Assembly (NCBI GenBank): GCA_903919065.1
Contig: CAIXHD010000604.1
Span: 1-35,342, forward strand
DNA length: 35,342 nt
Direction of reading: 5' to 3'
Origin: an uncultured Bacteroidota bacterium
GTDB taxonomy: Bacteria; Bacteroidota; Bacteroidia; Bacteroidales; UBA12481
The notes below the pieces were generated by a model. The model was given only the letters and a program-made list of their open reading frames with translations, had not been told where the DNA came from and made no database searches. The translations under genes and the position numbers were made by a program. Positions 1-7,513 of the stretch are shown one piece after another (within the stretch, counting starts at the first letter, position 1; each line of letters opens with the position of its first letter).

Positions 1-294
1 ACTGACTCCTTTGATAATGGTAAACCAGGCAAGAATACTATCACCCGACAATGGACTTATCGAAGGAGATCCATCATTGACCGATGATTCCAGCAGCTTT
101 AGCTTGTCAACTCCATTCCAGCCAATTTCCATTTGCACAACCAGGGTATCTGCTACTTTGATTATTGCATCCTTGCCGGTAAATCCAGGTCCGGCTACAA
201 ATTTTATGGTAGGATTACCATTATCCTTGGCGCAGCCCGTAATCATTATGAAAACAAGGATTACAGAGAGACCTGTAAGAATTCTATTATTCAT
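1..294 (-). CDS. Lipoprotein of unknown function, 3' end cut by window edge
   Basis: The frame opens at an ATG (294-292) and stays open to base 1, giving 98 codons with no stop, so the gene continues outside the window. The first 21 residues form a lipoprotein signal: a short basic start (MNNR), a hydrophobic stretch, and the lipobox I-T-G-C with Cys21. The mature part starts with KDNGNPTIKFVAGPGFTG and looks like a beta-rich extracytoplasmic domain; I do not recognise the family. The start lies 2 bp after the stop of the ModE-like gene, so the two are probably co-transcribed and perhaps translationally coupled. Translating the opposite strand gives an equally long open frame with no recognisable features, which I treat as a shadow. 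Confidence 0.75.
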   Translation of the reverse strand, partial: MNNRILTGLSVILVFIMITGCAKDNGNPTIKFVAGPGFTGKDAIIKVADTLVVQMEIGWNGVDKLKLLESSVNDGSPSISPLSGDSILAWFTIIKGVS

Positions 295-296
295 TG

Positions 297-677
297 TTAT
301 TGTTTATTAAGATCATGAAAAAACTTCTTTGTTGTCCGATAAATGGCTTCATCAAAATCTTTATGAAGCTGAGCAAAGGCTTCCACTAATTCCGTTCCAT
401 CAGCAGTCAAACGTGACAGGCCGCCATCTTTACCTCCGCGAATTTTTATCACCAGCGAAAACCCAATGAATTTCTCGGCTTTTCGAATATCACCCCACGC
501 TTTACGATAGCTCAATCCCAGTGATTCCGCGGCTGACCGTAATGTGCCGGTGTCCTGTATTCCCTTGAGTAATCTAACCAGCTTATCATCCAGCCTTCCA
601 CCGGATTCCTGATTGGTGAGCCAGACACCATATTCCAGAAAAACATTATAATATTTTGACCCTTTTGGACCAGCCAT
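297..677 (-). CDS. ModE-like winged-helix transcriptional regulator lacking the oxyanion-binding domain
   Basis: This 126-residue protein matches the N-terminal DNA-binding domain of the molybdate regulator ModE: a helix-turn-helix around residues 35-70 (LLKGIQDTGTLRSAAESLGL, then SYRKAW) followed by a wing with the Gly-rich RGGKDGGLSRLTADG segment typical of this family. Full-length ModE (about 260 residues) also has two MOP/TOBE domains that bind molybdate or tungstate; these are absent here, so the protein cannot sense the oxyanion in the classical way. It follows ppnP by 9 bp and precedes a lipoprotein gene by 2 bp. The location just beyond the tungstate transporter genes suggests that it controls the AOR/Wtp operon or its divergent partner. 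That target assignment is inference. Confidence 0.85.
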   Translation of the reverse strand: MAGPKGSKYYNVFLEYGVWLTNQESGGRLDDKLVRLLKGIQDTGTLRSAAESLGLSYRKAWGDIRKAEKFIGFSLVIKIRGGKDGGLSRLTADGTELVEAFAQLHKDFDEAIYRTTKKFFHDLNKQ

Positions 678-686
678 AGCTTTAAT

Positions 687-968
687 CTATTGATAAAGAC
701 ATCGATAGGAGGTATCTTCTACTACCCTTACCTGGAATTTTACATCCTTCTCGACCCTGAAGGTTTCAAACTCCCGGTAATCGCGCCAATCAGTGTCGCC
801 GGGGAGTAAAACACTCAGCAATCCAGATGTAACGGTCATGTATTCAACGGTGGAAGTTCCGAATACGTATTCACCCGGTGCCATTACCCCAACAGTTGCT
901 GGTCCGTCCTGCGTTGTGAAGGCTATCGATTTAACCTTTCCGTCGAAATATTCATTTGTTTTAAACAT
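687..968 (-). CDS. ppnP: Pyrimidine/purine nucleoside phosphorylase PpnP (DUF1255/YaiE family)
   Basis: The 93-residue protein has the full PpnP signature: NEYFDGKVKSIAF at the start, the ATVGVMAPGEYVFGT core strand region, EYMTVTSGLLSVLLPG in the middle and the FQVRVVEDTSYRCLY end. Length and motifs match the single-domain cupin family of about 94 residues. The E. coli relative cleaves several nucleosides by phosphorolysis to base plus ribose-1-phosphate in the cytoplasm. It is the first gene of a short unit with the ModE-like regulator and a lipoprotein, and its own -7 promoter box lies just upstream (986-993). Nothing links it functionally to tungsten, so it may be a housekeeping gene sharing the transcript. 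Confidence 0.9.
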   Translation of the reverse strand: MFKTNEYFDGKVKSIAFTTQDGPATVGVMAPGEYVFGTSTVEYMTVTSGLLSVLLPGDTDWRDYREFETFRVEKDVKFQVRVVEDTSYRCLYQ

Positions 969-985
969 ATAAGCCGATTTTCACA

Positions 986-993
986 CAAAGATA
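986..993 (-). promoter_or_regulatory. Bacteroidota -7 promoter box TATCTTTG upstream of ppnP
   Basis: Reading the minus strand, TATCTTTG matches the Bacteroidota consensus TAnnTTTG exactly and ends 17 bp before the ppnP ATG. No good -33 TTTG is visible; that region is occupied by the 7-bp repeat tract. It would start ppnP, the ModE-like gene and the edge lipoprotein independently of the wtp genes. Confidence 0.5.
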
Positions 994-1003
994 ATAGAAG
1001 ATG

Positions 1004-1073
1004 GGAATCGGGAATCAGGTATCAGGTTTCGGGTTTCGGGTATCGGGTTTCGGGTGTCGGGTATCAGGTGTCA
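1004..1073. repeat. 7-bp tandem repeat, ten degenerate units (core TCGGGTN)
   Basis: Ten consecutive heptamers run from 1004 to 1073: ggaatcg, ggaatca, ggtatca, ggtttcg, ggtttcg, ggtatcg, ggtttcg, ggtgtcg, ggtatca, ggtgtca. The final unit contains the wtpC stop codon (TGA, 1073-1071), so the tract abuts the coding region exactly. A related heptamer tract lies inside the glycosyltransferase gene at 18556-18590. The spacing has no CRISPR-like spacers. Confidence 0.85.
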
Positions 1074-2129
1074 CAAATTGATGTACCGGAGCGCTGAAGC
1101 CTTAAAGCTGGCATAAACCTGATCGCCGGTTTTTATGGAGAGCCGGGAAATTCCTTCAGAGGTTAACAGCGAATACAATGAAAAGCCTACATCCATGACC
1201 ACCTCGAAACCATGGGGTGCCGGAATAATGTCGGTAATCGTCCCAAAAAGTTGATTAGCCGCACTGGTCGCAACAGGCTCTTTTGATAAAAAAACAGCAT
1301 CCATAGGGACTACGAGATATCCTTTTCCGTGAACTTTTTCGGTATCAAAATTCAAAGGGATATTATTCTCTGTCCAGGCTTTTATCCGACCATCCTCCTT
1401 ATCTCTTAATAAGGTAACGGGTATAAAGTTTCGGATACCGGTAAAACTGGCGATAAACGGGCTAACCGGATTCATCAGTACTTCAAGTGCAGGGCCAAAC
1501 TGTATCAGGTTACCCTTTTCCATAATACCGATACGTGAAGCCAGGCTGATCGCTTCCTGATAATCGTGTGTAACATGAATAATGGTCTGACCACTGCGGT
1601 TCAGGGTTCTAAGCACTGATTTTATTTCTTTTCTGATACGGGTATCAAGGGCTGATAAAGGTTCATCGAGAAGCAGGCAAGCCGGCTCGGTTGCCAAAGT
1701 CCTTGCCAAAGCAACCCTCTGCTTTTCTCCGCCGGATAAGCCATCGGGATATCGGTCAACAATATTTGTTATCTCGAGCTTCTCGGAAAGTTCACTTATC
1801 CTGTTCGAAATCTCAACCTTGGTCATGCTCCTGCATCTCAATGGAAAGGCAAGATTTTCGCGGACCGTCAAATGGGGAAACAAGGCGAGATCCTGAAATA
1901 CCATGCCAAAAGGCCGGCTGCTGATCGGCTCATCAGTAAGATTGCGGTCATTAAGAAAAATCGCACCCTGGTCCGGTTTTATCAGTCCTGCCAGTATCTC
2001 AAGCAATACGGACTTCCCGGAACCGGAATCGCCGAGCAATACGATATATTCACCCTCCGAGATTTCCAGGGAAATATTGTTAAGATCAAAGCTGCCGAAT
2101 CGCTTAGATATGTTTTCGATTCTGATCAT
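1071..2129 (-). CDS. wtpC: Tungstate/molybdate ABC transporter ATP-binding protein
   Basis: This 352-residue protein has all ABC ATPase motifs: Walker A GDSGSGKS (residues 33-40), Q-loop near Gln79, signature LSGGEKQR (131-138), Walker B CLLLDEP (151-157) with Glu156, and the H-loop HVTHD. The C-terminal third (about 280-350) fits the TOBE/MOP-type domain of ModC/WtpC proteins, which can bind oxyanion and regulate transport. It energises uptake through the permease encoded just upstream, with which its start overlaps by 26 bp, indicating translational coupling. The substrate call (tungstate over molybdate) rests on the WtpA-type binding protein and the AOR in the same run. Transcription of the run appears to end in or after the 7-bp repeat; no hairpin terminator is visible there. 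Confidence 0.9.
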   Translation of the reverse strand: MIRIENISKRFGSFDLNNISLEISEGEYIVLLGDSGSGKSVLLEILAGLIKPDQGAIFLNDRNLTDEPISSRPFGMVFQDLALFPHLTVRENLAFPLRCRSMTKVEISNRISELSEKLEITNIVDRYPDGLSGGEKQRVALARTLATEPACLLLDEPLSALDTRIRKEIKSVLRTLNRSGQTIIHVTHDYQEAISLASRIGIMEKGNLIQFGPALEVLMNPVSPFIASFTGIRNFIPVTLLRDKEDGRIKAWTENNIPLNFDTEKVHGKGYLVVPMDAVFLSKEPVATSAANQLFGTITDIIPAPHGFEVVMDVGFSLYSLLTSEGISRLSIKTGDQVYASFKASALRYINL

Positions 2130-2901
2130 TTGCTGATTTATTAGCTAAAAGCCGCAATGCCACAAAGAAAATTAGGCAGACAAGAAGGAATAATGCTGCC
2201 ACCGGCCTTGCATATTTTAGTCCGAATGAGTTAAATCGATCCCAGATAAGAACCGGAGTAATCATGGGATAATAGGCAATGATGACTACTGCACCAAACT
2301 CGCTCAATCCACGGGAAAACATCATAATCATTCCAGAAATGATACTCCTTTTGGCAAGCGGCAGGCTGATTTTTCGAAAAGAATTCCAACTGGAAGCACC
2401 GAGATTCATTGCAGCCTTCTCAAGCCGGACAGGAACCTGTTCAAAACCATTCCGGGCTGACTGTATAAGGAAGGGTATGCTTACAAATGCCATGGCCAGT
2501 CCAATTCCCAATGGATGCCCAACAAAATCAATTCCGACAGAAGAAGCTGCCTTACCCAGAAATGAATCCCTTGAAACCAGGCCAAGCAGGGCGATCCCGG
2601 CAGCTGAATGGGGGATTACAATGGGCAGGTCGATCAATGACTGAACCAGACTTTTCCCTTTAAAGCTTCTGCGCGCCAGCATGTAGGCCAGTGGTATAGC
2701 ACCAATGGAAAAGAACACAGTGGTTAGTAATGAAATAACAAGTGTTAAAAGAATACTTCCGGTAACCGCTTTATCCTGAACCGTTTCAAAAAACTGCAAA
2801 GGAGTAGTTTTAAGAAATATACCGGCAAGCGGAGCGATGATAAATAAAAGGACCAGCCCTCCCAGAACAGCAAAAACCCACGATAATCCCGATCGGTTCA
2901 C
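2104..2901 (-). CDS. wtpB: Tungstate/molybdate ABC transporter permease, GTG start
   Basis: A 265-residue membrane protein with about six hydrophobic segments and the binding-protein-dependent permease loop EKAAMNLGASSWNSFRKISLP (the EAA motif, around residues 160-180), which docks on the ATPase. It matches ModB/WtpB-type permeases in length and order of segments. The start is GTG at 2901-2899: an in-frame TAA lies two codons upstream and the next Met is deep in the protein. The gene sits between the duplicated-fold lipoprotein gene (30 bp away) and wtpC (26-bp overlap). It should form the inner-membrane channel of the WtpABC importer. Confidence 0.9.
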   Translation of the reverse strand: MNRSGLSWVFAVLGGLVLLFIIAPLAGIFLKTTPLQFFETVQDKAVTGSILLTLVISLLTTVFFSIGAIPLAYMLARRSFKGKSLVQSLIDLPIVIPHSAAGIALLGLVSRDSFLGKAASSVGIDFVGHPLGIGLAMAFVSIPFLIQSARNGFEQVPVRLEKAAMNLGASSWNSFRKISLPLAKRSIISGMIMMFSRGLSEFGAVVIIAYYPMITPVLIWDRFNSFGLKYARPVAALFLLVCLIFFVALRLLANKSANDQNRKHI

Positions 2902-2931
2902 TTCTTAAAATTTGGCACTAAATGTAGCAAG

Positions 2932-4002
2932 TTAAAGACCTTGTACCAACCTGATCTCTGCTATTGATTTTATGGCCCTGTCTGAGAAGAAATCCGCCGT
3001 GAAAAGGCAGGAAAATTTACCCCCGTCTTTGCCTTCACCCCTGTTCTGAACCAAAACCGCAGCACCGTCATTACGATTCAAAATCTCAGAATAGCTGGCA
3101 GCGCAGCGATAACCATCCACTCCGGCAATTGCAAACAAGCCATTCCTGATCAACGACTGATCCGGCTTCAAATTTTCAGAAAGCATATCCTTAAGATTGG
3201 CTCCCTGGGTTAAGGTGATCCCGTGTATACCCATTCCACGACCATAAAACACATGTTCAAACTCGTGGTTTATAAGACCTTCTGGTAGTTCTTTGACCTG
3301 AATTGCGGACACGCCGGCACCTTCAATATTGAGGGCTGGTGACCACATTTTTATATCCCGATTAACGATATATTTTATTGATATGGATCGGATAATGATT
3401 TTGGTAGGATCTGAAATGTTTCTTTCAGTAATCAGGTCTGGTCCGACAATCAGGCGAACACTCTTCGGTAGTGGCCATTTATCCTTGGATTTGGTAGGAA
3501 CAATACGAGTAACCTTGTTGGCAATGATAATTTCATGAAGATGACTGGAATAGTAGATCTCACCCCAGCTGAAAACAACAGAATCTCCAGCCGCGTTATA
3601 AACAACCACGTATTGATCAATTATCGGGTTAAACTCTTTCGCATTTTTTTTCACAACTTTCGCTTGGTTCAAAATATCATAAAGCGATACTCCGTCGTAG
3701 CGATACGCGCCGACAAACTGAATCTCACCATTTTCAATCCTCGTTTCTTTAACAATCAAGGTTCTTTTTGGTAAAACTGAAAGATCAACCTTATTTACCC
3801 CCGCAACTTCTCCCGAAATTTCAATCTCCCCCGAACCCGGAAGAGTGATTGCAGGTTCGTTGTCATAGAAATCATTTGTACGGTCAGTGGAGTCAACACT
3901 GGCCACAGGATCGGTACTTTTTCCAACCGGGTTAGCGACAGGCTTGCAGGAAGCCAATAAAGCCAACATCAGCAGCCCTGTACTAAAAATTTTAATTCTC
4001 AT
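2932..4002 (-). CDS. Lipoprotein with two tandem molybdopterin-oxidoreductase-like (SUOX-fold) halves
   Basis: A 356-residue lipoprotein: hydrophobic signal then lipobox L-A-S-C with Cys19. I chose ATG 4002 over an upstream TTG because it starts the signal peptide directly. Residues about 55-205 resemble the sulfite-oxidase-type molybdopterin fold: EIEISGEVAGV, then YDGVSLYDILNQAKV, a YVVVYNAAGDSVVFSWGEI strand pair and LRLIVGPD...IRSISI. Residues about 215-350 appear to repeat the plan (GITLTQGANLKDML, LFAIAGVDGYRCAASYSEIL, CLFTADFFSDRAIKSIAEI). The Cys that binds molybdenum in true sulfite oxidases is not evident, so this may be a binding or handling protein rather than an enzyme. It lies between wtpA and wtpB, strongly suggesting a role in extracytoplasmic tungstate or molybdate, or cofactor, handling. 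The function is inference. Confidence 0.7.
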   Translation of the reverse strand: MRIKIFSTGLLMLALLASCKPVANPVGKSTDPVASVDSTDRTNDFYDNEPAITLPGSGEIEISGEVAGVNKVDLSVLPKRTLIVKETRIENGEIQFVGAYRYDGVSLYDILNQAKVVKKNAKEFNPIIDQYVVVYNAAGDSVVFSWGEIYYSSHLHEIIIANKVTRIVPTKSKDKWPLPKSVRLIVGPDLITERNISDPTKIIIRSISIKYIVNRDIKMWSPALNIEGAGVSAIQVKELPEGLINHEFEHVFYGRGMGIHGITLTQGANLKDMLSENLKPDQSLIRNGLFAIAGVDGYRCAASYSEILNRNDGAAVLVQNRGEGKDGGKFSCLFTADFFSDRAIKSIAEIRLVQGL

Positions 4003-4063
4003 GGTCTTCAATAATTATAATATATCGTTATGTAAAATTAAACATATCGGTGGAGAAAAAAAT

Positions 4064-5059
4064 TTAGATCGGCTTATTCTTCAACAATCCCGCTCTCTCC
4101 TGGCTTTTCAGCGAATACGATGGTTCAATTGATGTCTGGCCGGATTGTTCAATAATCACCCTTCCCTTCCCGGGATCAGTGATGAAGCGTACAAATTTTT
4201 CTGCCAGTAAAGGATTTATGGCATTGGATGGAATGGTCATACCATAAATAATTGAAGTCCCCAATTGGGTTTCCACTGTTCCAGGGCTGGCTCCCCTGAC
4301 ATCCACCTGCACACCGGCATACCATTGATCCAATTGGGGATTGCTGAGGTTAATTGAATCTGAGAACTTTAGGTATTTAAAGCCATGCTGGACTGCAACC
4401 GACCGATAATTAAACATATAATCGATGGACTGGCTCTCTAATAGGGCATTCAGGTCTGTTTCCTTTCCCCGGATGTACCGTGTATCTTTTTCAAGCAACC
4501 TTTTCCAATCCCTGCCTCCTATATAAAATTTATCAGCCAGCTTAAGTGCGAGTACTGCTCTATAGCCGCATGGATCTGAATCAGGATCACTGCGACCATA
4601 GGCAATTTCCGGATCGATGAGGATATCAAACCAGTTATACTGATTGATCTGATCAGCCCTTCTTGATTTCTCTGTATAAGCTAAACACAGTTCATTAGCA
4701 GCGAATAAAATATTCCACGATGCATAGGCTGGGATAACCATTTCATCTATAAGATTATAATCTGCCAGGGCAAGAACATCACAGATCTGGTTCAATTCAG
4801 TGATCTTTCTGATGCAGGTTATACTTCCGGCAGCTTCAAGCTGTACCCTGACCCCGGGATTTTCCTTTTCGAAGGCAGCTGCCAGATTTTTCATTGGCAC
4901 CGACAAGCTGCCTGCATGGAAGACCGAAAGTACCTTATTATCAGACGGCTGTTTTGTTGAGGACGTGCATGACCAGAACGAAACAATAGCAATGAATAAT
5001 AGGACTGGTTGAAGACTCCGCAGTTTATAAAGCCCTTTCTCAGATTGCAGGTTTGCCAT
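4064..5059 (-). CDS. wtpA: WtpA-type tungstate/molybdate-binding lipoprotein
   Basis: The 331-residue protein is the solute-binding part of the transporter. A hydrophobic signal ends at S-F-W-S-C (Cys31). Family motifs follow: VFHAGSLSVP (about 47-55), the AAGS segment near 78, ITELNQICDVLALADYNLIDEM, and YGRSDPDSDPCGYR (about 154-167). Archaeal WtpA/ModA proteins coordinate the oxyanion metal with an Asp from the last motif and a Glu; the matching Glu is Glu200 in GKETDLNALLE, followed by the IDYMFNYRSVA segment. The start at 5059 was preferred over a longer frame because the latter would lie deep inside the rhamnosidase gene. The ATG overlaps the last 20 bp of that gene, so translation is probably coupled. 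Confidence 0.92.
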   Translation of the reverse strand: MANLQSEKGLYKLRSLQPVLLFIAIVSFWSCTSSTKQPSDNKVLSVFHAGSLSVPMKNLAAAFEKENPGVRVQLEAAGSITCIRKITELNQICDVLALADYNLIDEMVIPAYASWNILFAANELCLAYTEKSRRADQINQYNWFDILIDPEIAYGRSDPDSDPCGYRAVLALKLADKFYIGGRDWKRLLEKDTRYIRGKETDLNALLESQSIDYMFNYRSVAVQHGFKYLKFSDSINLSNPQLDQWYAGVQVDVRGASPGTVETQLGTSIIYGMTIPSNAINPLLAEKFVRFITDPGKGRVIIEQSGQTSIEPSYSLKSQERAGLLKNKPI

Positions 5060-7484
5060 ATTCGGGTATCTCAAAAACATAACGGCCGGGAATATCCAGA
5101 TTGAATTTTCCCGTTTTCTTATTCCTCGCGGCTTTCCAACCATCTGGAGCATATTTGTTCAATACTTTAGCTCCGTCACCTGCCGGTAACCAGCTCGTAT
5201 TTATTCCATCAGGGATAACAAATTCCATCAACAGACTTGTCCCCTCCCATTTCCAGCTGCTAACCAGTATACCGCCTTGAAAAAATTTCTCCGAATGCAA
5301 CGAGTCCAATCCTGAAACAGGCTGAGGTCTGAGGACGACGCTGGTTATTTGCGGATTTTCCGTATCCGGTTGAATTCCGCCAAGCCATTTTATATACCAT
5401 TCCGATACAGATCCGAACATCGGGTGATTTTGAGAATAAGTGTTATCGCTCTCTTTCCACGTCTCCCAGAGTGTTGTGGCTCCATTATCAATCATGTATT
5501 TCCATCCCGGGAAACCTGATTGATTCACTACCCTCCAGGCAATATCCGTTCGTCCATGCGATGAAAGCACCTCTAGCAGATACTTTGTACCAAAAATACC
5601 GGTAGTCACATGATAATCGGCATTCTTCAATACTTCGAGAAGTCTTCCCAAAGCAACTTTCTGTTCTTCGGAATTCAAGACCCCGGATACCAGCAGGGTT
5701 GCCAGTAAAGTCTGCTGATTGGGAACTTCGATTGAAGGAGTATCCCAGAAAAGATCAAGAATCCGTTCACGAATTTTTAATGACAGTTCATGATACTTTA
5801 CCATTCCTTTTTTATCCCCGCTAACCTTGGCAAACCTTTCCATAATACAGGCTACCTGATAGTAATGGCAGGTCCCGGTAAGTTCTACCGGTACTTTTGC
5901 CAGGCTTTCATGATCACTTAACCCATTGTCAACAACAAAGCCCGGGTGAATTTTAGCAACCTTTTCCATCCAGGTCTTATCGGTCTCATATAATTCTTTT
6001 ATCAGGGAATAATCACCGTAATGCACCAACAAAGCATCCTGCAAAAACATGAAAGCTGATTCCCAGCTCAATCCGCAATATTCGATTCCGACAGAAGGAG
6101 CGGTATCTACAAAGCGATCTGGCTTCAGGGCATCTATCCAGTCGAAAATCATTTTGCGATAGATATCTTGCATATCGAAATTATAGATGAATGCATCGGC
6201 AGTGGCATTAATATCGCCACCATAACCGAACTTCTCACGTGCCGGGCAATCCGACTGCACACTCTGCAGGTTGCTTAAAAAAGTCCACTGGCAAGTGCTG
6301 TTCAATTGATTGAGATAGGTTGAGGAACTGTTGATCAATCCAGCATTTTCAACAGCCGAGCTAATCCGTCCTGCCTTAACATCAGTATTGGTCAGATTCT
6401 GCCTGAGACCTGAAATTTCGGCATACCGGAAACCGTGAAAGGTAAAACGAGGCTGAAAAACCTCTTCACCAATGCCTTTAGCAATATAAACATCCTCCTG
6501 TTCGGCAACGGCAGGGGCACCCGGACCACCCACTCCGGCCCTTTTGATTTGGCCGCAAACTGTTGTCATCGGATTTACGGAGCCATCCGGATAAAGGAGC
6601 TCTCCATAGCGGATCCTGATGGTATCGCCCTTTTCCGCATGAATTTTTAGTCTGATTAAAGCCGTACAGTTCTGCCCAAAATCAATGATACGATTACGAT
6701 TTTCAGCTATTTTAATGGATACCGGATCCAGCCACCTGGTTATACGGATAGGCGGGAATTCGGAAAGTTCGCAGATACCTCCCGGACCGTTGGTCACAAC
6801 TGCTTTGTCCCAGCCATTGAAACCCGAGTTTACGCCATTCCAATTGTCCACTTCTTTTCTTGCATCATACCATTCACCGAGATACACATTATTCCGGGTA
6901 ATTGGTCCAGGCTTGGTTTTCCATTTATCCGAAGTATAGAATTCCACCTGACTGCCATTTTTTAATGTCACCACCATGCGGGCAATAACACACGGATTTC
7001 CAACGGGCAGATCCTTCCTTATGTTCCGCCCACCCCACATACGCAAAGGCAATGGATTATAGAATCCGTTTCCCAGGATTATACCCCAGGAATTATTTCC
7101 TTTTTGGACCATTGATGTTACATCCAGGTGAGCAACATAAACCCGTTTAGCGTAATTGGTCCATGCAGGATCAAGTTGCCTGTCACCTACCCTTTTACCA
7201 TTCAGCCAGGTTTCATAATAACCTGCTGCCGTTATCCACATTTCCGCTTTCTCAACTGATTCATCTATGGCGAATTCGCTTTTAAGCAATGGGGCCGGGT
7301 CATCCAGATAAAAGAGACTATCGTATTCAGGAATCTTCGAAGTGCCGGAAATCCAGGCTGCATCACCAAAGAGATTCTGGTTACCTGAAGTTTTGTCGGA
7401 TTTCTGTTGGGGAACAGAGCAAAGGCCAGTATGGAATAGAAACAATGCCAGGCCAGCTGTTAAAAGGACAATGGTTTTTTTCAT
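5040..7484 (-). CDS. Secreted alpha-L-rhamnosidase, glycoside hydrolase family 78
   Basis: An 814-residue enzyme with a signal peptide (MKKTIVLLTAGLALFLFHTG). The N-terminal part has GH78 carbohydrate-binding landmarks (WLNGKRVGDRQLDPAWTNY near 93-111; ILGNGFYN near 136-143; HGFRYAEISG near 350-359). The (alpha/alpha)6 catalytic domain has DCPAREKFGYGGD: Asp412, Glu417 and Asp424 have the same spacing as the acidic residues of Bacillus RhaB. TTLWETW supplies the predicted general base Glu674. It should release terminal L-rhamnose from plant or bacterial polysaccharides outside the cytoplasm. Its position is odd: 29 bp after a MATE gene and overlapping wtpA, inside a tungsten operon, with no other sugar-degradation gene nearby. 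Confidence 0.93.
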   Translation of the reverse strand: MKKTIVLLTAGLALFLFHTGLCSVPQQKSDKTSGNQNLFGDAAWISGTSKIPEYDSLFYLDDPAPLLKSEFAIDESVEKAEMWITAAGYYETWLNGKRVGDRQLDPAWTNYAKRVYVAHLDVTSMVQKGNNSWGIILGNGFYNPLPLRMWGGRNIRKDLPVGNPCVIARMVVTLKNGSQVEFYTSDKWKTKPGPITRNNVYLGEWYDARKEVDNWNGVNSGFNGWDKAVVTNGPGGICELSEFPPIRITRWLDPVSIKIAENRNRIIDFGQNCTALIRLKIHAEKGDTIRIRYGELLYPDGSVNPMTTVCGQIKRAGVGGPGAPAVAEQEDVYIAKGIGEEVFQPRFTFHGFRYAEISGLRQNLTNTDVKAGRISSAVENAGLINSSSTYLNQLNSTCQWTFLSNLQSVQSDCPAREKFGYGGDINATADAFIYNFDMQDIYRKMIFDWIDALKPDRFVDTAPSVGIEYCGLSWESAFMFLQDALLVHYGDYSLIKELYETDKTWMEKVAKIHPGFVVDNGLSDHESLAKVPVELTGTCHYYQVACIMERFAKVSGDKKGMVKYHELSLKIRERILDLFWDTPSIEVPNQQTLLATLLVSGVLNSEEQKVALGRLLEVLKNADYHVTTGIFGTKYLLEVLSSHGRTDIAWRVVNQSGFPGWKYMIDNGATTLWETWKESDNTYSQNHPMFGSVSEWYIKWLGGIQPDTENPQITSVVLRPQPVSGLDSLHSEKFFQGGILVSSWKWEGTSLLMEFVIPDGINTSWLPAGDGAKVLNKYAPDGWKAARNKKTGKFNLDIPGRYVFEIPEYGKPAI

Positions 7485-7513
7485 CAGAATAATTTATCTG
7501 ATAAAAATAGGAT

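Noticed and set aside
11-310. A 99-codon open frame on the plus strand at the window start
   Set aside because: The minus strand encodes a clear lipoprotein signal and lipobox over the same bases and fits the direction and spacing of the neighbouring genes.
1004-1073. A CRISPR array
   Set aside because: The units are 7 bp, contiguous and without spacers, and no cas gene is in view.
5060-5152. A 31-residue N-terminal extension of WtpA
   Set aside because: It would lie wholly inside the rhamnosidase gene, is not signal-like, and the ATG at 5059 leads into a proper lipoprotein signal.
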